A stretch of 64,000 bases of DNA from Candidatus Tokpelaia hoelldoblerii (GCA_002005325.1 CP017315.1:310001-374000); one strand, 5' to 3'; shown: positions 1 to 8,255, counted from the stretch's first letter. The notes: generated by a model not told the origin, from the letters alone. Numbers and translations: made by a program.

Positions 1-467
1 GCAGTGAAGAATTCTGTCGGATCGTTAGTTACGTCATTTGCTAATATTTCCTCAATGCCATTTTTCAATCCAGAAACTGGCTTGAGGTTGCTAATCAGGA
101 TATCTTTCTTTTCATCAATTTCGCGACGTATATTATCGTAACGATCACGTAACTGATTGTTTGCAAGCAAAGTTGACATACGATTAGATTTATAGTCCTC
201 TCTGTAGGGTTCGACTACGAAGATACTTTCTTGTGTTAATTCATTTTTGTTCTCGTCTAGAATAGAACGTCTTGTCTCCCTATTTTTATGAATTCTATCG
301 CATGACTCTTTCCCTTCCGATACATCTTTAAAAGTAAGAGCCAGAGAACTTTTCATTACTCCGTTTGGTGCATATACAACGTTTTGTCTCTTGTTCTTGA
401 AAGAAAACGAGTGACATAGAGCTGTAATTCCATAACAATGCTCTAATTTGATCTCGATAGATTGCAT
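1..467 (-). CDS. AAA-type ATPase, N-terminal part (gene runs off the left edge)
   Basis: An open frame of 155 codons starts at the ATG at 467 on the minus strand, preceded by AAGGGGG, and continues past base 1, so only the N-terminus is visible. Residues 33-41 read APNGVMKSS, which fits the P-loop position of an SMC/PrrC-like ATPase. The lysine (39) is kept, but the two usual glycines are Ala and Met. A second recognisable stretch is ESIFVVEPY (80-88). The DNA is clearly more AT-rich than the genes to the right, which suggests horizontal transfer. It lies 31 bp downstream of the nucleotidyltransferase-HEPN gene on the same strand, so the two are probably co-transcribed. The family is inferred from the P-loop and general look only; a defence role is a guess from context. 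That the frame is a real gene is fairly sure; its function is not. Confidence 0.6.
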   Translation of the reverse strand, partial: MQSIEIKLEHCYGITALCHSFSFKNKRQNVVYAPNGVMKSSLALTFKDVSEGKESCDRIHKNRETRRSILDENKNELTQESIFVVEPYREDYKSNRMSTLLANNQLRDRYDNIRREIDEKKDILISNLKPVSGLKNGIEEILANDVTNDPTEFFT

Positions 468-498
468 ATAATTCCCCCTTAAAGATTGTTATTCTCCA

Positions 499-1440
499 TT
501 AAGAACTTTGTTTAAGCAAATGTGTCTTGCAGATTTCCTTGACGCGTGCCTGCAATAGCGCAATCCGTTCAAACAGCCATTCAAGTTGTTCTTCGGTGAT
601 TTCATATTCAGAGGAATAGCGCGCTTCAACATAAGCGCGGCGTAAAAGCTCAAAAGCGCGTTTATACATACGCTTGTTGCGCGGCCAGATATCTGCAAGC
701 TCCGGCACAACGGCTTCGGCAAGAGAACGCAACTTTTTAATATTGTGCATCTTCGGGCTGTAAAGCGTCAAGGTCAGCAAAAGACAGTGATAAATGTGCT
801 CTGTGGCCTGATGGGCGAGAAAAGCACTGAAATTAAGAGCTTCTCTCCCATCAACAGTTGTTTCTTCAAAAGAGGTTCTTGCATGTTTCAAAGCTAGTTG
901 CGATAACCTGTACCACTTATCAAAATACTTCTGTGCCTCTTCCTGCTTCTGCTCTTGCGTCATCTTGCCCGGCTTGCTGAACGGGTAGCCTTCCGCCTCA
1001 TACAGCACAATCCCGTCACGCAGAATATCCAGAAAAAACGGGCGCCCCATAGCAATCTGCCCGTTGACATCCTCATAGCTGTGGTAAATCGGCTCAACCG
1101 GTGTCTTGATACGCTTGGTCACCAGCCATTCACGGTCAATGCGCTCTTCCGCGTGCCGCCAGAATTCAGGCTCCGTAAAATCCTCCTTGCTGACAATCAC
1201 CAGCAGGTCATAGTCAGAGAAATAGCCGCTTGCCCGGTCTTCCACCCAGCTGCCGCGGGCATAGGAACCGAACAGGACCAGCTTGAGGATACGGCCATTG
1301 CGCAGGATTTTCTTGTTTCTGGAGGACTGCGCCTGCTGGAACTCTTCAAACAGGATCTTGGCGGTGAGCGCGAGTTCCCGCCGCTTGCGCGGCGGCAGGT
1401 GGCTTATGCGGTCTTCCAGCAGGTCAGGGTAGGATGCCAT
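499..1440 (-). CDS. Nucleotidyltransferase (MNT)-HEPN fusion protein
   Basis: This 313-residue protein joins two domains. The N-terminal half is a minimal nucleotidyltransferase: GSYARGS at 58-64 and SDYDLLV at 75-81 supply the Gly-Ser motif and the Asp-x-Asp metal ligands, and Glu116 could be the third acidic residue. The C-terminal half (about 170-305) is helical and HEPN-like, with FLAHQATEHIYH around 207-218 and ARYSSEY near 273-279. I do not see the R-x4-6-H motif of HEPN ribonucleases, so nuclease activity is uncertain. In two-gene MNT/HEPN toxin-antitoxin systems the MNT protein modifies the HEPN toxin; here both are in one chain. The start at 1440 has AAGGGAAC upstream. The 3' part is more AT-rich than the 5' part. 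The ATPase gene follows after 31 bp. Confidence 0.8.
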   Translation of the reverse strand: MASYPDLLEDRISHLPPRKRRELALTAKILFEEFQQAQSSRNKKILRNGRILKLVLFGSYARGSWVEDRASGYFSDYDLLVIVSKEDFTEPEFWRHAEERIDREWLVTKRIKTPVEPIYHSYEDVNGQIAMGRPFFLDILRDGIVLYEAEGYPFSKPGKMTQEQKQEEAQKYFDKWYRLSQLALKHARTSFEETTVDGREALNFSAFLAHQATEHIYHCLLLTLTLYSPKMHNIKKLRSLAEAVVPELADIWPRNKRMYKRAFELLRRAYVEARYSSEYEITEEQLEWLFERIALLQARVKEICKTHLLKQSS

Positions 1441-1459
1441 AGGTTCCCTTAGAACATGA

Positions 1460-1491
1460 AACTGATTACAAAGATAGTACCATTATCAGTT
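1460..1491. promoter_or_regulatory. Inverted repeat, possible operator of the NT-HEPN gene
   Basis: AACTGAT (1460-1466) and ATCAGTT (1485-1491) form a perfect 7-bp inverted repeat with an 18-bp spacer, 19-51 bp upstream of the start codon of the nucleotidyltransferase-HEPN gene. Position and spacing would suit an operator, as autoregulation is common in toxin-antitoxin-like modules. A 7-bp repeat can arise by chance in AT-rich DNA. Confidence 0.3.
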
Positions 1492-1899
1492 GTAGAACGG
1501 GAATATTTTTCTATGTAAAGGTGAGCATTTCAGGCCTGATAGTGGATGTTTCATATGCTAGGCTGCAACAGGCATTTCCCGCCACCCCTCATTCTGTGAA
1601 ACTGCCTTTTTATCCACAATTTTTCATTAAGTGGCCGCGGCCCCTGTGAGCGATTTGATTTTGTGGCTTTCGTGCGTGATTGAAGTTTTATAGAAAAATT
1701 ATTTTATATGAGTGTTTTTTAGAAAAAATATATAAAAAATATTTTTAATAATAGAGATTTTCATAAATTTTATTTTATAAAAATGCATGAATTATAGTTT
1801 TTGTTTCTTTTTAATAATCCCCAAAATACCCGATACTGGTCCTGTGTGGGATGGACAGTTTTGCGGCAGGGATTTCCGGCAAATCAGGGAAGGATCATT
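1492..1899. other. AT-rich intergenic spacer with divergent promoters
   Basis: This non-coding stretch separates the minus-strand island from the plus-strand flavin monooxygenase operon. About 1680-1800 is almost pure A and T, with many A and T runs, and must hold or flank the operon promoter. No hairpin with a T tail, tRNA or direct repeat was seen. It may mark the junction between acquired DNA and the chromosome. Confidence 0.5.
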
Positions 1900-2904
1900 A
1901 TGGCCTATAAACTCAGCCTTTTGGATAAAATCGCTTTGTCAGATACCCTGCCGGCACAGCAGGCCCTGGCAAATACCATAACTTATGCGCAGGCCGCAGA
2001 GCGCGCCGGATTTCATCGTTTCTGGGTGGCCGAACACCATCATTCAAAGGACTGGGCTTCCAGTGCGCCGGAGGCGCTTGTCAGCTGGCTGCTGGCTGTG
2101 ACAGAAAAAATCCGTATCGGTTCTGGCGGGGTCATGTTGCAGCATTACAGCCCTTACAAAGTGGCCGAGGTGTTTAATGTGCTTGCGGCTCTGGCGCCTG
2201 ACCGGGTTGACTTGGGGGTCGGAAAAACACCGGGTGGCTTGCCGCTGGCAAGTGAGGCGCTGCAATTGGAATTTTCAGATGAAAAGCGTTTGCCATTTGC
2301 CGAGAAAGCCGCGCTTTTAAGCCGCTTTCTGGGGGGCACGCCATTGGAAGATGGCCGTTTTCAGGGGCTGGCCGCCACACCCGCGCCGCCTGTTGCCCCT
2401 ATGGGCTTTTTGCTGGGCGGCAGCGTTGACAGTGCCTTGCTGGCGGCCCGTCTTGGCTGGCAGTTAAGTTATGCCGGACATTTGAACGGCAATGAGGAAA
2501 ACCTGCGAAAAACCATTGCCGCTTATAAGCAGGCGACAAATGGCGCCGTGCCGCAACTGGCGCTGGCGGCGGTCATTGCGCCGACACGGGAAGAAGCGCT
2601 TGCCATTGCCGAGACGATTTATGTTTACAAGGTGATTTTTTCTGACGGCAAGGTTTTCTCGCTGGCGACACAGGAAACCGCTGAAGAGTTTGCCCGCCAG
2701 TCCGGCCGTCATGATTATAGAATTGAACAGCAGCGTGGCAGCATGGTTGTCGGCACGGCGCGGGATGTCAGCCGGGAGCTGCACGGCTTGCATCAGCGCT
2801 ATGGTATTGAGGATTTCATGCTTGAACTGCCCATGAGAGCGCTTGAGCAACGGCTTCAGGCCATTGAAGCTTTGGCGGATGTCCGCCTTCAATTGGCCGC
2901 GTGA
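1900..2904 (+). CDS. Luciferase-like flavin monooxygenase, MsnO8/YtmO type
   Basis: A 334-residue member of the bacterial luciferase-like (LLM) superfamily, which uses reduced FMN and oxygen to oxidise small organic, often sulfur-containing, substrates. The N-terminus LSLLDKIALSD and the following WVAEHHHSKDWASSAPE and RIGSGGVMLQHYSPYKVAE are typical of the MsnO8 subgroup, to which Bacillus YtmO belongs. The start at 1900 is chosen over an in-frame ATG 99 bp upstream because AGGGAAGG lies just before it and the protein then begins where the family does. It is the first gene of a plus-strand operon; the next gene starts 28 bp after its stop. Substrate is inferred from the operon (S-substituted cysteines). 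The family call is firm, the substrate is not. Confidence 0.8.
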   Translation: MAYKLSLLDKIALSDTLPAQQALANTITYAQAAERAGFHRFWVAEHHHSKDWASSAPEALVSWLLAVTEKIRIGSGGVMLQHYSPYKVAEVFNVLAALAPDRVDLGVGKTPGGLPLASEALQLEFSDEKRLPFAEKAALLSRFLGGTPLEDGRFQGLAATPAPPVAPMGFLLGGSVDSALLAARLGWQLSYAGHLNGNEENLRKTIAAYKQATNGAVPQLALAAVIAPTREEALAIAETIYVYKVIFSDGKVFSLATQETAEEFARQSGRHDYRIEQQRGSMVVGTARDVSRELHGLHQRYGIEDFMLELPMRALEQRLQAIEALADVRLQLAA

Positions 2905-2932
2905 TCATAATTTTTCAGGGAAAGGGAATGAT

Positions 2933-4276
2933 ATGTCAAAGGGAAAAATCAATTTCGGCATTATGTTGCATGGGGCAGGCGGGCATATGAATTCCTGGCG
3001 GCATCCGTCCGGCCCGGCAGATGCCAGCGTCAATATCCGCTATATAACGGACGTGGCCAGAGCCGCGGAGGCGGCGGGCATTGCCTTTGCCTTTGTCGCT
3101 GATGGTTTATATATCAATGAAAAATCCATACCGCATTTTCTCAACCGTTTTGAGCCGTTGACCGTGCTTTCCGCCCTTGCGGCGCAGACAGAACGGATTG
3201 GCCTGTGCGGTACGGTTTCCACGTCCTATAGTGACCCGTTCACCATTGCGCGGCAATTTGCTTCGCTGGATTTGCTGAGCGGCGGCCGGGCAGGGTGGAA
3301 TGTTGTCACAACACCGCTGGAAGGCACGGCGCGTAATTATGGCCGCCCTCACCCGAAACCCAGCCTGCGTTATGATATTGCGGATGAATATCTGAAAGTC
3401 GTGCGGAGGCTGTGGTCATCATGGGAGGAAGATGCCTTTATCCGTGACAGGCAGACTGGGGTGTTTTTTGATGCGCAGAAGCTGCACCGCCTTAACCATC
3501 AGGGGCGGTTTTTCTCAGTTGAAGGCCCGTTGAATATCCAGCGTTCGCCGCAGGGCGAGCCGGTGATTTTCCAGGCGGGCGCTTCTGAAACCGGTATTGG
3601 TTTTGCCGGGCGCAACGCAGAAGCGGTATTTACCCATATTGGCGGCTTGCAGGAAAACCGGCATTATTACGCCCAAGTGAAAGCGGCCGCTCTGGCGCAT
3701 GGGCGCGATCCGCAAAGTGTCAGAATATTTCCCGGGGTGAACCCGATTGTCGGCAGAACAGAGGCGCAGGCGGAAGAAAAATATCGCGCTATCCGTGATC
3801 TTGTCGATATTTCCGATGCGCTCGCCTATCTGGGCCGGTATTTTGACCATCATGATTTCAGTGTTTATGCACTGGATGCACCTTTCCCGGAACTGGGCGA
3901 TATCGGAAAAAACAGTTTCCGGTCGGTAACGGATAAAATCAAGCGGCAGGCAGCAGAGCAGAAACTGACCCTGCGCGAGGTGGCGCTTGATGCGGCAACG
4001 CCGCGCAGCCCCTTTATCGGAACGCCTGACAAGATCGCTGATTTGCTGATCGGTTATTTTGAAGGCGGTGCCGCAGACGGCTTTATTCTGACATTTCTGG
4101 TGGCGGCTGAAGGCTTTGCTGATTTCCGGGCTGAGGTTTTACCGCGCCTTGCCGGGCGCGGCTATTTCGACCCCATATTAAAAGCTGCGACCTTGCGGGA
4201 AAATCTTGGGCTTGCCATTCCCCGCAACCGCTATGTGCAGCAACGCGCAGAGGTCAGCCGTCAGGGTGTCGCGTGA
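2933..4276 (+). CDS. NtaA/DmoA-family FMN-dependent monooxygenase (YtnJ-like)
   Basis: A 447-residue flavin monooxygenase of the NtaA/SnaA/DszA branch of the luciferase-like superfamily. The N-terminus FGIMLHGAGGHMNSWRHP, the segment SGGRAGWNVVTTPLEGTARNYG and the C-terminal GTPDKIADLLIGYFEGGAADGF are characteristic. Such enzymes take FMNH2 from a separate reductase, encoded here by the next gene, and cleave C-S or C-N bonds. The start at 2933 follows AAAGGGAATGAT; an upstream in-frame ATG would overlap the previous gene and lacks family similarity. The closest functional analogue by gene context is Bacillus YtnJ, which acts on N-acetylated S-alkylcysteines. The family is clear; the exact substrate is inference. 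Confidence 0.85.
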   Translation: MSKGKINFGIMLHGAGGHMNSWRHPSGPADASVNIRYITDVARAAEAAGIAFAFVADGLYINEKSIPHFLNRFEPLTVLSALAAQTERIGLCGTVSTSYSDPFTIARQFASLDLLSGGRAGWNVVTTPLEGTARNYGRPHPKPSLRYDIADEYLKVVRRLWSSWEEDAFIRDRQTGVFFDAQKLHRLNHQGRFFSVEGPLNIQRSPQGEPVIFQAGASETGIGFAGRNAEAVFTHIGGLQENRHYYAQVKAAALAHGRDPQSVRIFPGVNPIVGRTEAQAEEKYRAIRDLVDISDALAYLGRYFDHHDFSVYALDAPFPELGDIGKNSFRSVTDKIKRQAAEQKLTLREVALDAATPRSPFIGTPDKIADLLIGYFEGGAADGFILTFLVAAEGFADFRAEVLPRLAGRGYFDPILKAATLRENLGLAIPRNRYVQQRAEVSRQGVA

Positions 4277-4295
4277 GCAAAAAGGAGGAGAGACA

Positions 4296-4901
4296 ATGAC
4301 ACGGAAGAAACTTGTCGGCCTTGCCGGCAGTTATAGCCAGCCATCCAGAACTGCGGCCCTTGTTGCCTATATCCGCGATGTTGCTGAAAAGCATTATGCG
4401 GTGGAAAGCACACTGTACACTATGCAGGATCTTGGTGCGTCTTTAGGGGCGGCACAGCATTATGACAGGCTTGCGCCACAGGCGCGGCGTATTTTCAAGG
4501 ATATTGCCGAAGCCGATGCCCTGATTATCGCCATACCGGTTTACAAGGGCAGTTATCCCGGGCTGTTCAAGCATATGTTTGATTTGATGGACCCGGATGC
4601 TTTGGTCGGCAAGCCGGTTATTCTGGCCGCCAGCGGCGGGGGCAGCCGCCATGCGCTGGTGGTGGAACACCAGTTGCGCCCGCTGTTCGGTTTTTTCCGG
4701 GCGCATGGTATGGCGACGACAATTTATGCCTCGGCGGCGGATTTTGCCGGTGAGGGAACAATTGTTGCGGATGGCCTTGTCAAGCGGGTGGCGGAAGCCG
4801 TGGGGCAACTGGCGCCGTTTTTTCAGGAAACAGCCAGCTTTGTCCCCTTGCCGGAAACAGCCCGCGAGATGATCGCAACACCGGCGCTTGCCGCGGTATG
4901 A
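4296..4901 (+). CDS. NADPH-dependent FMN reductase, SsuE/MsuE family
   Basis: A 201-residue flavodoxin-fold reductase. The phosphate-binding loop is GSYSQPSRTAAL near the N-terminus, and AIPVYKGSYPGLFKHMFDL is the family hallmark that lines the flavin site. It should reduce FMN with NAD(P)H and hand FMNH2 to the two luciferase-like monooxygenases encoded just upstream, as SsuE does for SsuD. The start at 4296 has a strong ribosome site, AAAGGAGGAG, that overlaps the end of the previous gene. Its own stop overlaps a possible ATG of the acetyltransferase gene (ATGA), so the genes are probably translated together. Confidence 0.85.
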   Translation: MTRKKLVGLAGSYSQPSRTAALVAYIRDVAEKHYAVESTLYTMQDLGASLGAAQHYDRLAPQARRIFKDIAEADALIIAIPVYKGSYPGLFKHMFDLMDPDALVGKPVILAASGGGSRHALVVEHQLRPLFGFFRAHGMATTIYASAADFAGEGTIVADGLVKRVAEAVGQLAPFFQETASFVPLPETAREMIATPALAAV

Positions 4902-4918
4902 ACAGGGGAGACACACCT

Positions 4919-5422
4919 ATGCCGGACGTTTTTCTTTATACAACGCCTGATGATCCGCGTGCGGCGCCGCTGCTGGAGGCGCTGCGTCAGGAATATGACA
5001 GCCGCTATGGTTCATTTTATGATGAACAGGGCGCGATTGCCGAAATAAACCGCTATCCGGCAGAGGATTTTGCGCCGCCTGCGGGCAATTTTGTTTTGCT
5101 GCTGCGCGCGGGCGAAACCATCGGCGGCGGGGCGTTTAAATATTATGACGCACACACGGCTGAATTAAAGCGTGTCTGGACACGCAGTGACCTGCGCCGG
5201 CAGGGGCTGGCGCGCAAGGTGCTGGCCGAGCTGGAACAGCAGGCGCGAAAACAGGGCTATTCACGGCTTTATCTGACAACCGGTTTCCGCCAGCCGGAGG
5301 CTGTCGGCCTTTATCTCAATCATGGCTACAAAGCTTTGTTTGATCTTCAGGCCGACCCGGAAACGTATAAATATCTGCCTTTTGAAAAAATCATCAGTCA
5401 GGGCAGTACCGAAGGAATATGA
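4919..5422 (+). CDS. GNAT-family N-acetyltransferase (YtmI/SnaA-like role proposed)
   Basis: A 167-residue acetyltransferase. The acetyl-CoA pyrophosphate loop is RRQGLARKV, followed by the usual GYSRLYLTTGFRQPEAVGLY and the C-terminal NHGYKALFD. It probably acetylates a small amine such as the alpha-amino group of an S-substituted cysteine, the first step in the Bacillus ytmI and yxe pathways; this substrate is inferred only from the operon. The ATG at 4919 is preferred because GGGGAG sits 8 bp ahead; an in-frame ATG at 4898, overlapping the previous stop, would add seven residues. The gene ends 13 bp before the transporter gene. Confidence 0.75.
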   Translation: MPDVFLYTTPDDPRAAPLLEALRQEYDSRYGSFYDEQGAIAEINRYPAEDFAPPAGNFVLLLRAGETIGGGAFKYYDAHTAELKRVWTRSDLRRQGLARKVLAELEQQARKQGYSRLYLTTGFRQPEAVGLYLNHGYKALFDLQADPETYKYLPFEKIISQGSTEGI

Positions 5423-5435
5423 GGAGAACGTTTCC

Positions 5436-7199
5436 ATGTCGCTTTCAGCCGCCAAACCGGTTATTCAGGATAGCCCTGACGAAACATACGTAACCCTGCC
5501 GGACTATTCCCGTCACAGGATTGTGCCGGCGCGCTATCCCGCGCGCATGGCGGGCAGCGTGATTGCCTCCATGGTGATTGCGTTGCTATTCTATTCCTTT
5601 CTGACAAATCCCCATTGGGGATGGGACGTGTTTTCACAGTGGTTCTTGTCCGAGGCAGTGCTGGCCGGCCTTGGACGCACTTTGCTGCTGACAGTGCTGG
5701 CAACAGTCACCGGTGTGGTTTTCGGCACTTTGCTGGCGTTGGCACGGCTTTCCCCTTCGCCGGCCGTGTCTTCGCTTGTCTGGGTTTACACGTGGTTTGT
5801 CCGCTCGGTGCCGCTGCTTGTGCTGCTGCTGATATTGAACAATCTCGGCTATCTCTATGAAAGTGTGCGCTTGTCACTGCCTTTTTCCGGTGTGGTGCTG
5901 TTTGAATATCCGGCGGGAGAGCTGATAACACCGTTTACTGCTGCTTTTGTGGGGCTGTCATTGAATCAGTCGGCCTATTTCGCCGAGATTATCCGCAGCG
6001 GCATTCTTGCTGTTGATGCGGGACAGCGTGAAGCAGCGGCGGCTTTGGGCCTGCCGCGCAGGCGGCAGACTTTGCGCATTATCCTGCCGCAGGCCATGCG
6101 GTCTATTTCGCCGACCGGCTTTAGCGAGATTATCAGCCTGGCCAAGGGCACATCGGTTCTTTACATTATCGCCCTGCCTGAACTGTTTTACACGGTGCAG
6201 GTTATTTACAGGCGCAATCTGGAGGTTATTCCGCTGCTGATGGTGGCGACGGCCTGGTATCTTGTCATTATGACGGTGCTTTCTGTCGCGCAGATTTATA
6301 TTGAGCGCCATTATGCCAGAGGAACGTTTAAACAACCGGCGTCCTTGCCGTTTGAGAATTTTTTCAGGCGTTTCCGGCCATTGCCTGTGCCGGCGGCAAT
6401 TGAAAAGAAAACTTCACGGATCGTGCAGATAACAGCGCCGGGTGCGCCGGTTCATATTCGCGGTGTTTCCAGGCATTTCGATTCGTTAAAGGTGCTTGAT
6501 GGTATTAACCTTGACGTTCCCGCCGGCCGTGTGACGGCCATTGTGGGGCCGTCAGGTTCAGGCAAGTCAACCTTGCTGCGGATCATCAACCGTCTGGAGC
6601 GGCAGGATGAAGGCTTTGTTCTTGTTGACGATGCGCTGGTCGGCTATCGCCAGCAGGGCGATGTTCTGTATGAATTGAAGGAAAAGGATATTCTCAAATG
6701 CCGGGCTGATATTGCGATGGTGTTTCAGAATTTCAATCTCTTTCCGCACATGACCGTTCTGGACAATATTATTGAAGCGCCGGTTCATGTGCGCGGTGTG
6801 GAGCGGAAAGACGCTGAGCTTCTGGCTCTTGAACTTCTGGCGCGTGTCGGGCTGGCTGACAAGGCAGGGGCTTATCCGCGCCAGCTTTCCGGCGGGCAGC
6901 AACAGCGTGTCGCCATTGCACGGGCGCTGGCCTTGCGGCCGCGGGTTCTGCTGTTTGACGAACCGACCTCGGCGCTTGATCCTGAACTGGTCGGTGAGGT
7001 GCTCGGGGTTATCCGGGAACTGGCGCATACCGGTACAACCATGCTGATTGTCACTCATGAAATCGGCTTTGCCCGTGAAGTGGCGGATGAGATTGTTTTC
7101 ATGGAGCAGGGCAGGATTGTGGAAACCGGCCATCCGGACAGCATTTTCAATTGGCCGAAGCATTCGCGGACACGGGAATTCCTGGCCAGGGTTTTATAA
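5436..7199 (+). CDS. Polar amino-acid ABC transporter, fused permease and ATPase
   Basis: A 587-residue fusion. Residues about 45-300 are a HisM/GlnP-type permease with several membrane segments and the EAA-like loop REAAAALGLPRRRQTLRIILPQA. Residues about 340-587 are a GlnQ-type ATPase with Walker A GPSGSGKST, signature LSGGQQQRVAIA, Walker B VLLFDEPTSALDP and switch histidine VTHEIGF. The frame is continuous, so the fusion is real unless sequencing joined two genes. Permease-ATPase fusions of this type are known in rhizobial amino-acid importers. The start at 5436 follows GAGGAGAACG. With the binding protein encoded 12 bp downstream it forms a complete importer, likely for cystine-like or S-modified cysteine substrates given the operon. 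Confidence 0.88.
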   Translation: MSLSAAKPVIQDSPDETYVTLPDYSRHRIVPARYPARMAGSVIASMVIALLFYSFLTNPHWGWDVFSQWFLSEAVLAGLGRTLLLTVLATVTGVVFGTLLALARLSPSPAVSSLVWVYTWFVRSVPLLVLLLILNNLGYLYESVRLSLPFSGVVLFEYPAGELITPFTAAFVGLSLNQSAYFAEIIRSGILAVDAGQREAAAALGLPRRRQTLRIILPQAMRSISPTGFSEIISLAKGTSVLYIIALPELFYTVQVIYRRNLEVIPLLMVATAWYLVIMTVLSVAQIYIERHYARGTFKQPASLPFENFFRRFRPLPVPAAIEKKTSRIVQITAPGAPVHIRGVSRHFDSLKVLDGINLDVPAGRVTAIVGPSGSGKSTLLRIINRLERQDEGFVLVDDALVGYRQQGDVLYELKEKDILKCRADIAMVFQNFNLFPHMTVLDNIIEAPVHVRGVERKDAELLALELLARVGLADKAGAYPRQLSGGQQQRVAIARALALRPRVLLFDEPTSALDPELVGEVLGVIRELAHTGTTMLIVTHEIGFAREVADEIVFMEQGRIVETGHPDSIFNWPKHSRTREFLARVL

Positions 7200-7211
7200 A
7201 GGGAGGATGTT

Positions 7212-8159
7212 ATGAGATATTTTACAGGTAAAAGCAGACATATGCTGGCTGGCGCGCTGATCGGCATGCTGGCTTTGGGAATGCAGGACGCACGGGCGCA
7301 GGAAGGGCTTGACCTGAGCGTGGAGCAGGCGGGGCGCATACGGGTTGAAAAACTGGAAAACCGCGCAGAAGGATTGCAGGGTGCGCAGTTTGTCAAACCG
7401 GGCGCCCTGACTGTAGGCGTCAGTACAAGCAGCTCTTTGCCTTTGCACGATTATGCCGCTGATGCCCGGACAGTGATCGGTTATGATATTGATCTTGCCT
7501 ATCTTGTTGCCGACAGCCTGGGGCTTGAACTGCGGCTGGTGGAAGTCAGCTGGGCGGACTGGCCTTTGGGGCTGGTGTCGGGGAAGTTTGATGCCGTGAT
7601 TTCCAATGTCACAGTTACGGAAGAGCGCAAGGAAAAATTTGATTTTGCGACTTATCGTAATGATGTGCTGGGTTTTTATGTCAGGATGGATAGTCCTGTC
7701 ACTGAAATAAAAGAGGCAAAAGACATTGCCGGCTTGCGGGTTATTACGGATTCGGGCACCAATCAGGAAAAGGTATTGCTGGAATGGGACAGGCAGAACG
7801 TCAAAGCCGGGCTGAAACCGGTTGAAGTCCAGTATTATGATGATCGGGGCCTGGGAGAACTGGCGCTGCTGAGCGGGCGGGCGGATCTGGTTTTTAGCGT
7901 CAATACGCTGCAGGCCTATATTGCCGCCAAGGGCAAGACCAGGCTGGTGGGGCTGGTCAGCGGCGGCTGGCCGCAGACTGCGGAAGTGGCTGTGGCGTTT
8001 CGCAAGGGCAACGGGCTTGCCGAGCCGGTGACGCATATTCTGAATGACCGGATTGCCGATGGAACATATCAGAAAGTGCTGATACGCTGGAAACTGGCCG
8101 AAGAAGCGATTACACAATCGCGCACCAATCCGCCGGGCCTGTCAAAAGATATATTTTAG
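7212..8159 (+). CDS. Periplasmic amino-acid-binding protein of the fused ABC importer
   Basis: A 315-residue family 3 solute-binding protein. A Sec signal peptide ends near AQDARA/QEG (about residue 29). The mature part has the family pattern VGVSTSSSLPLHDYAAD, VIGYDIDLAYLVAD, and VISNVTVTEERKEKFDFA. It delivers substrate to the permease-ATPase encoded just upstream; GGGAGGATGTT provides its ribosome site. It is the last gene of the monooxygenase operon: the next gene starts after 96 bp. I saw no clear terminator in that gap, so some read-through into kbl is possible. Ligand unknown; a cystine or S-alkylcysteine derivative is suggested by context. Confidence 0.85.
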   Translation: MRYFTGKSRHMLAGALIGMLALGMQDARAQEGLDLSVEQAGRIRVEKLENRAEGLQGAQFVKPGALTVGVSTSSSLPLHDYAADARTVIGYDIDLAYLVADSLGLELRLVEVSWADWPLGLVSGKFDAVISNVTVTEERKEKFDFATYRNDVLGFYVRMDSPVTEIKEAKDIAGLRVITDSGTNQEKVLLEWDRQNVKAGLKPVEVQYYDDRGLGELALLSGRADLVFSVNTLQAYIAAKGKTRLVGLVSGGWPQTAEVAVAFRKGNGLAEPVTHILNDRIADGTYQKVLIRWKLAEEAITQSRTNPPGLSKDIF

Positions 8160-8255
8160 GTAGGCGGCGGAAAACAAGAATCTTGACGGTACGGCGCGCT
8201 GGAGTCTATTATCCTGGTACAAGGGGCAGCAGAGGTCTAGAAAAGGTTGGGTAAT

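Noticed and set aside
955..1452. A 165-codon open frame opposite the nucleotidyltransferase-HEPN gene
   Set aside because: It lies wholly antisense to a gene with clear domain motifs, has no ribosome site and no recognisable protein features.
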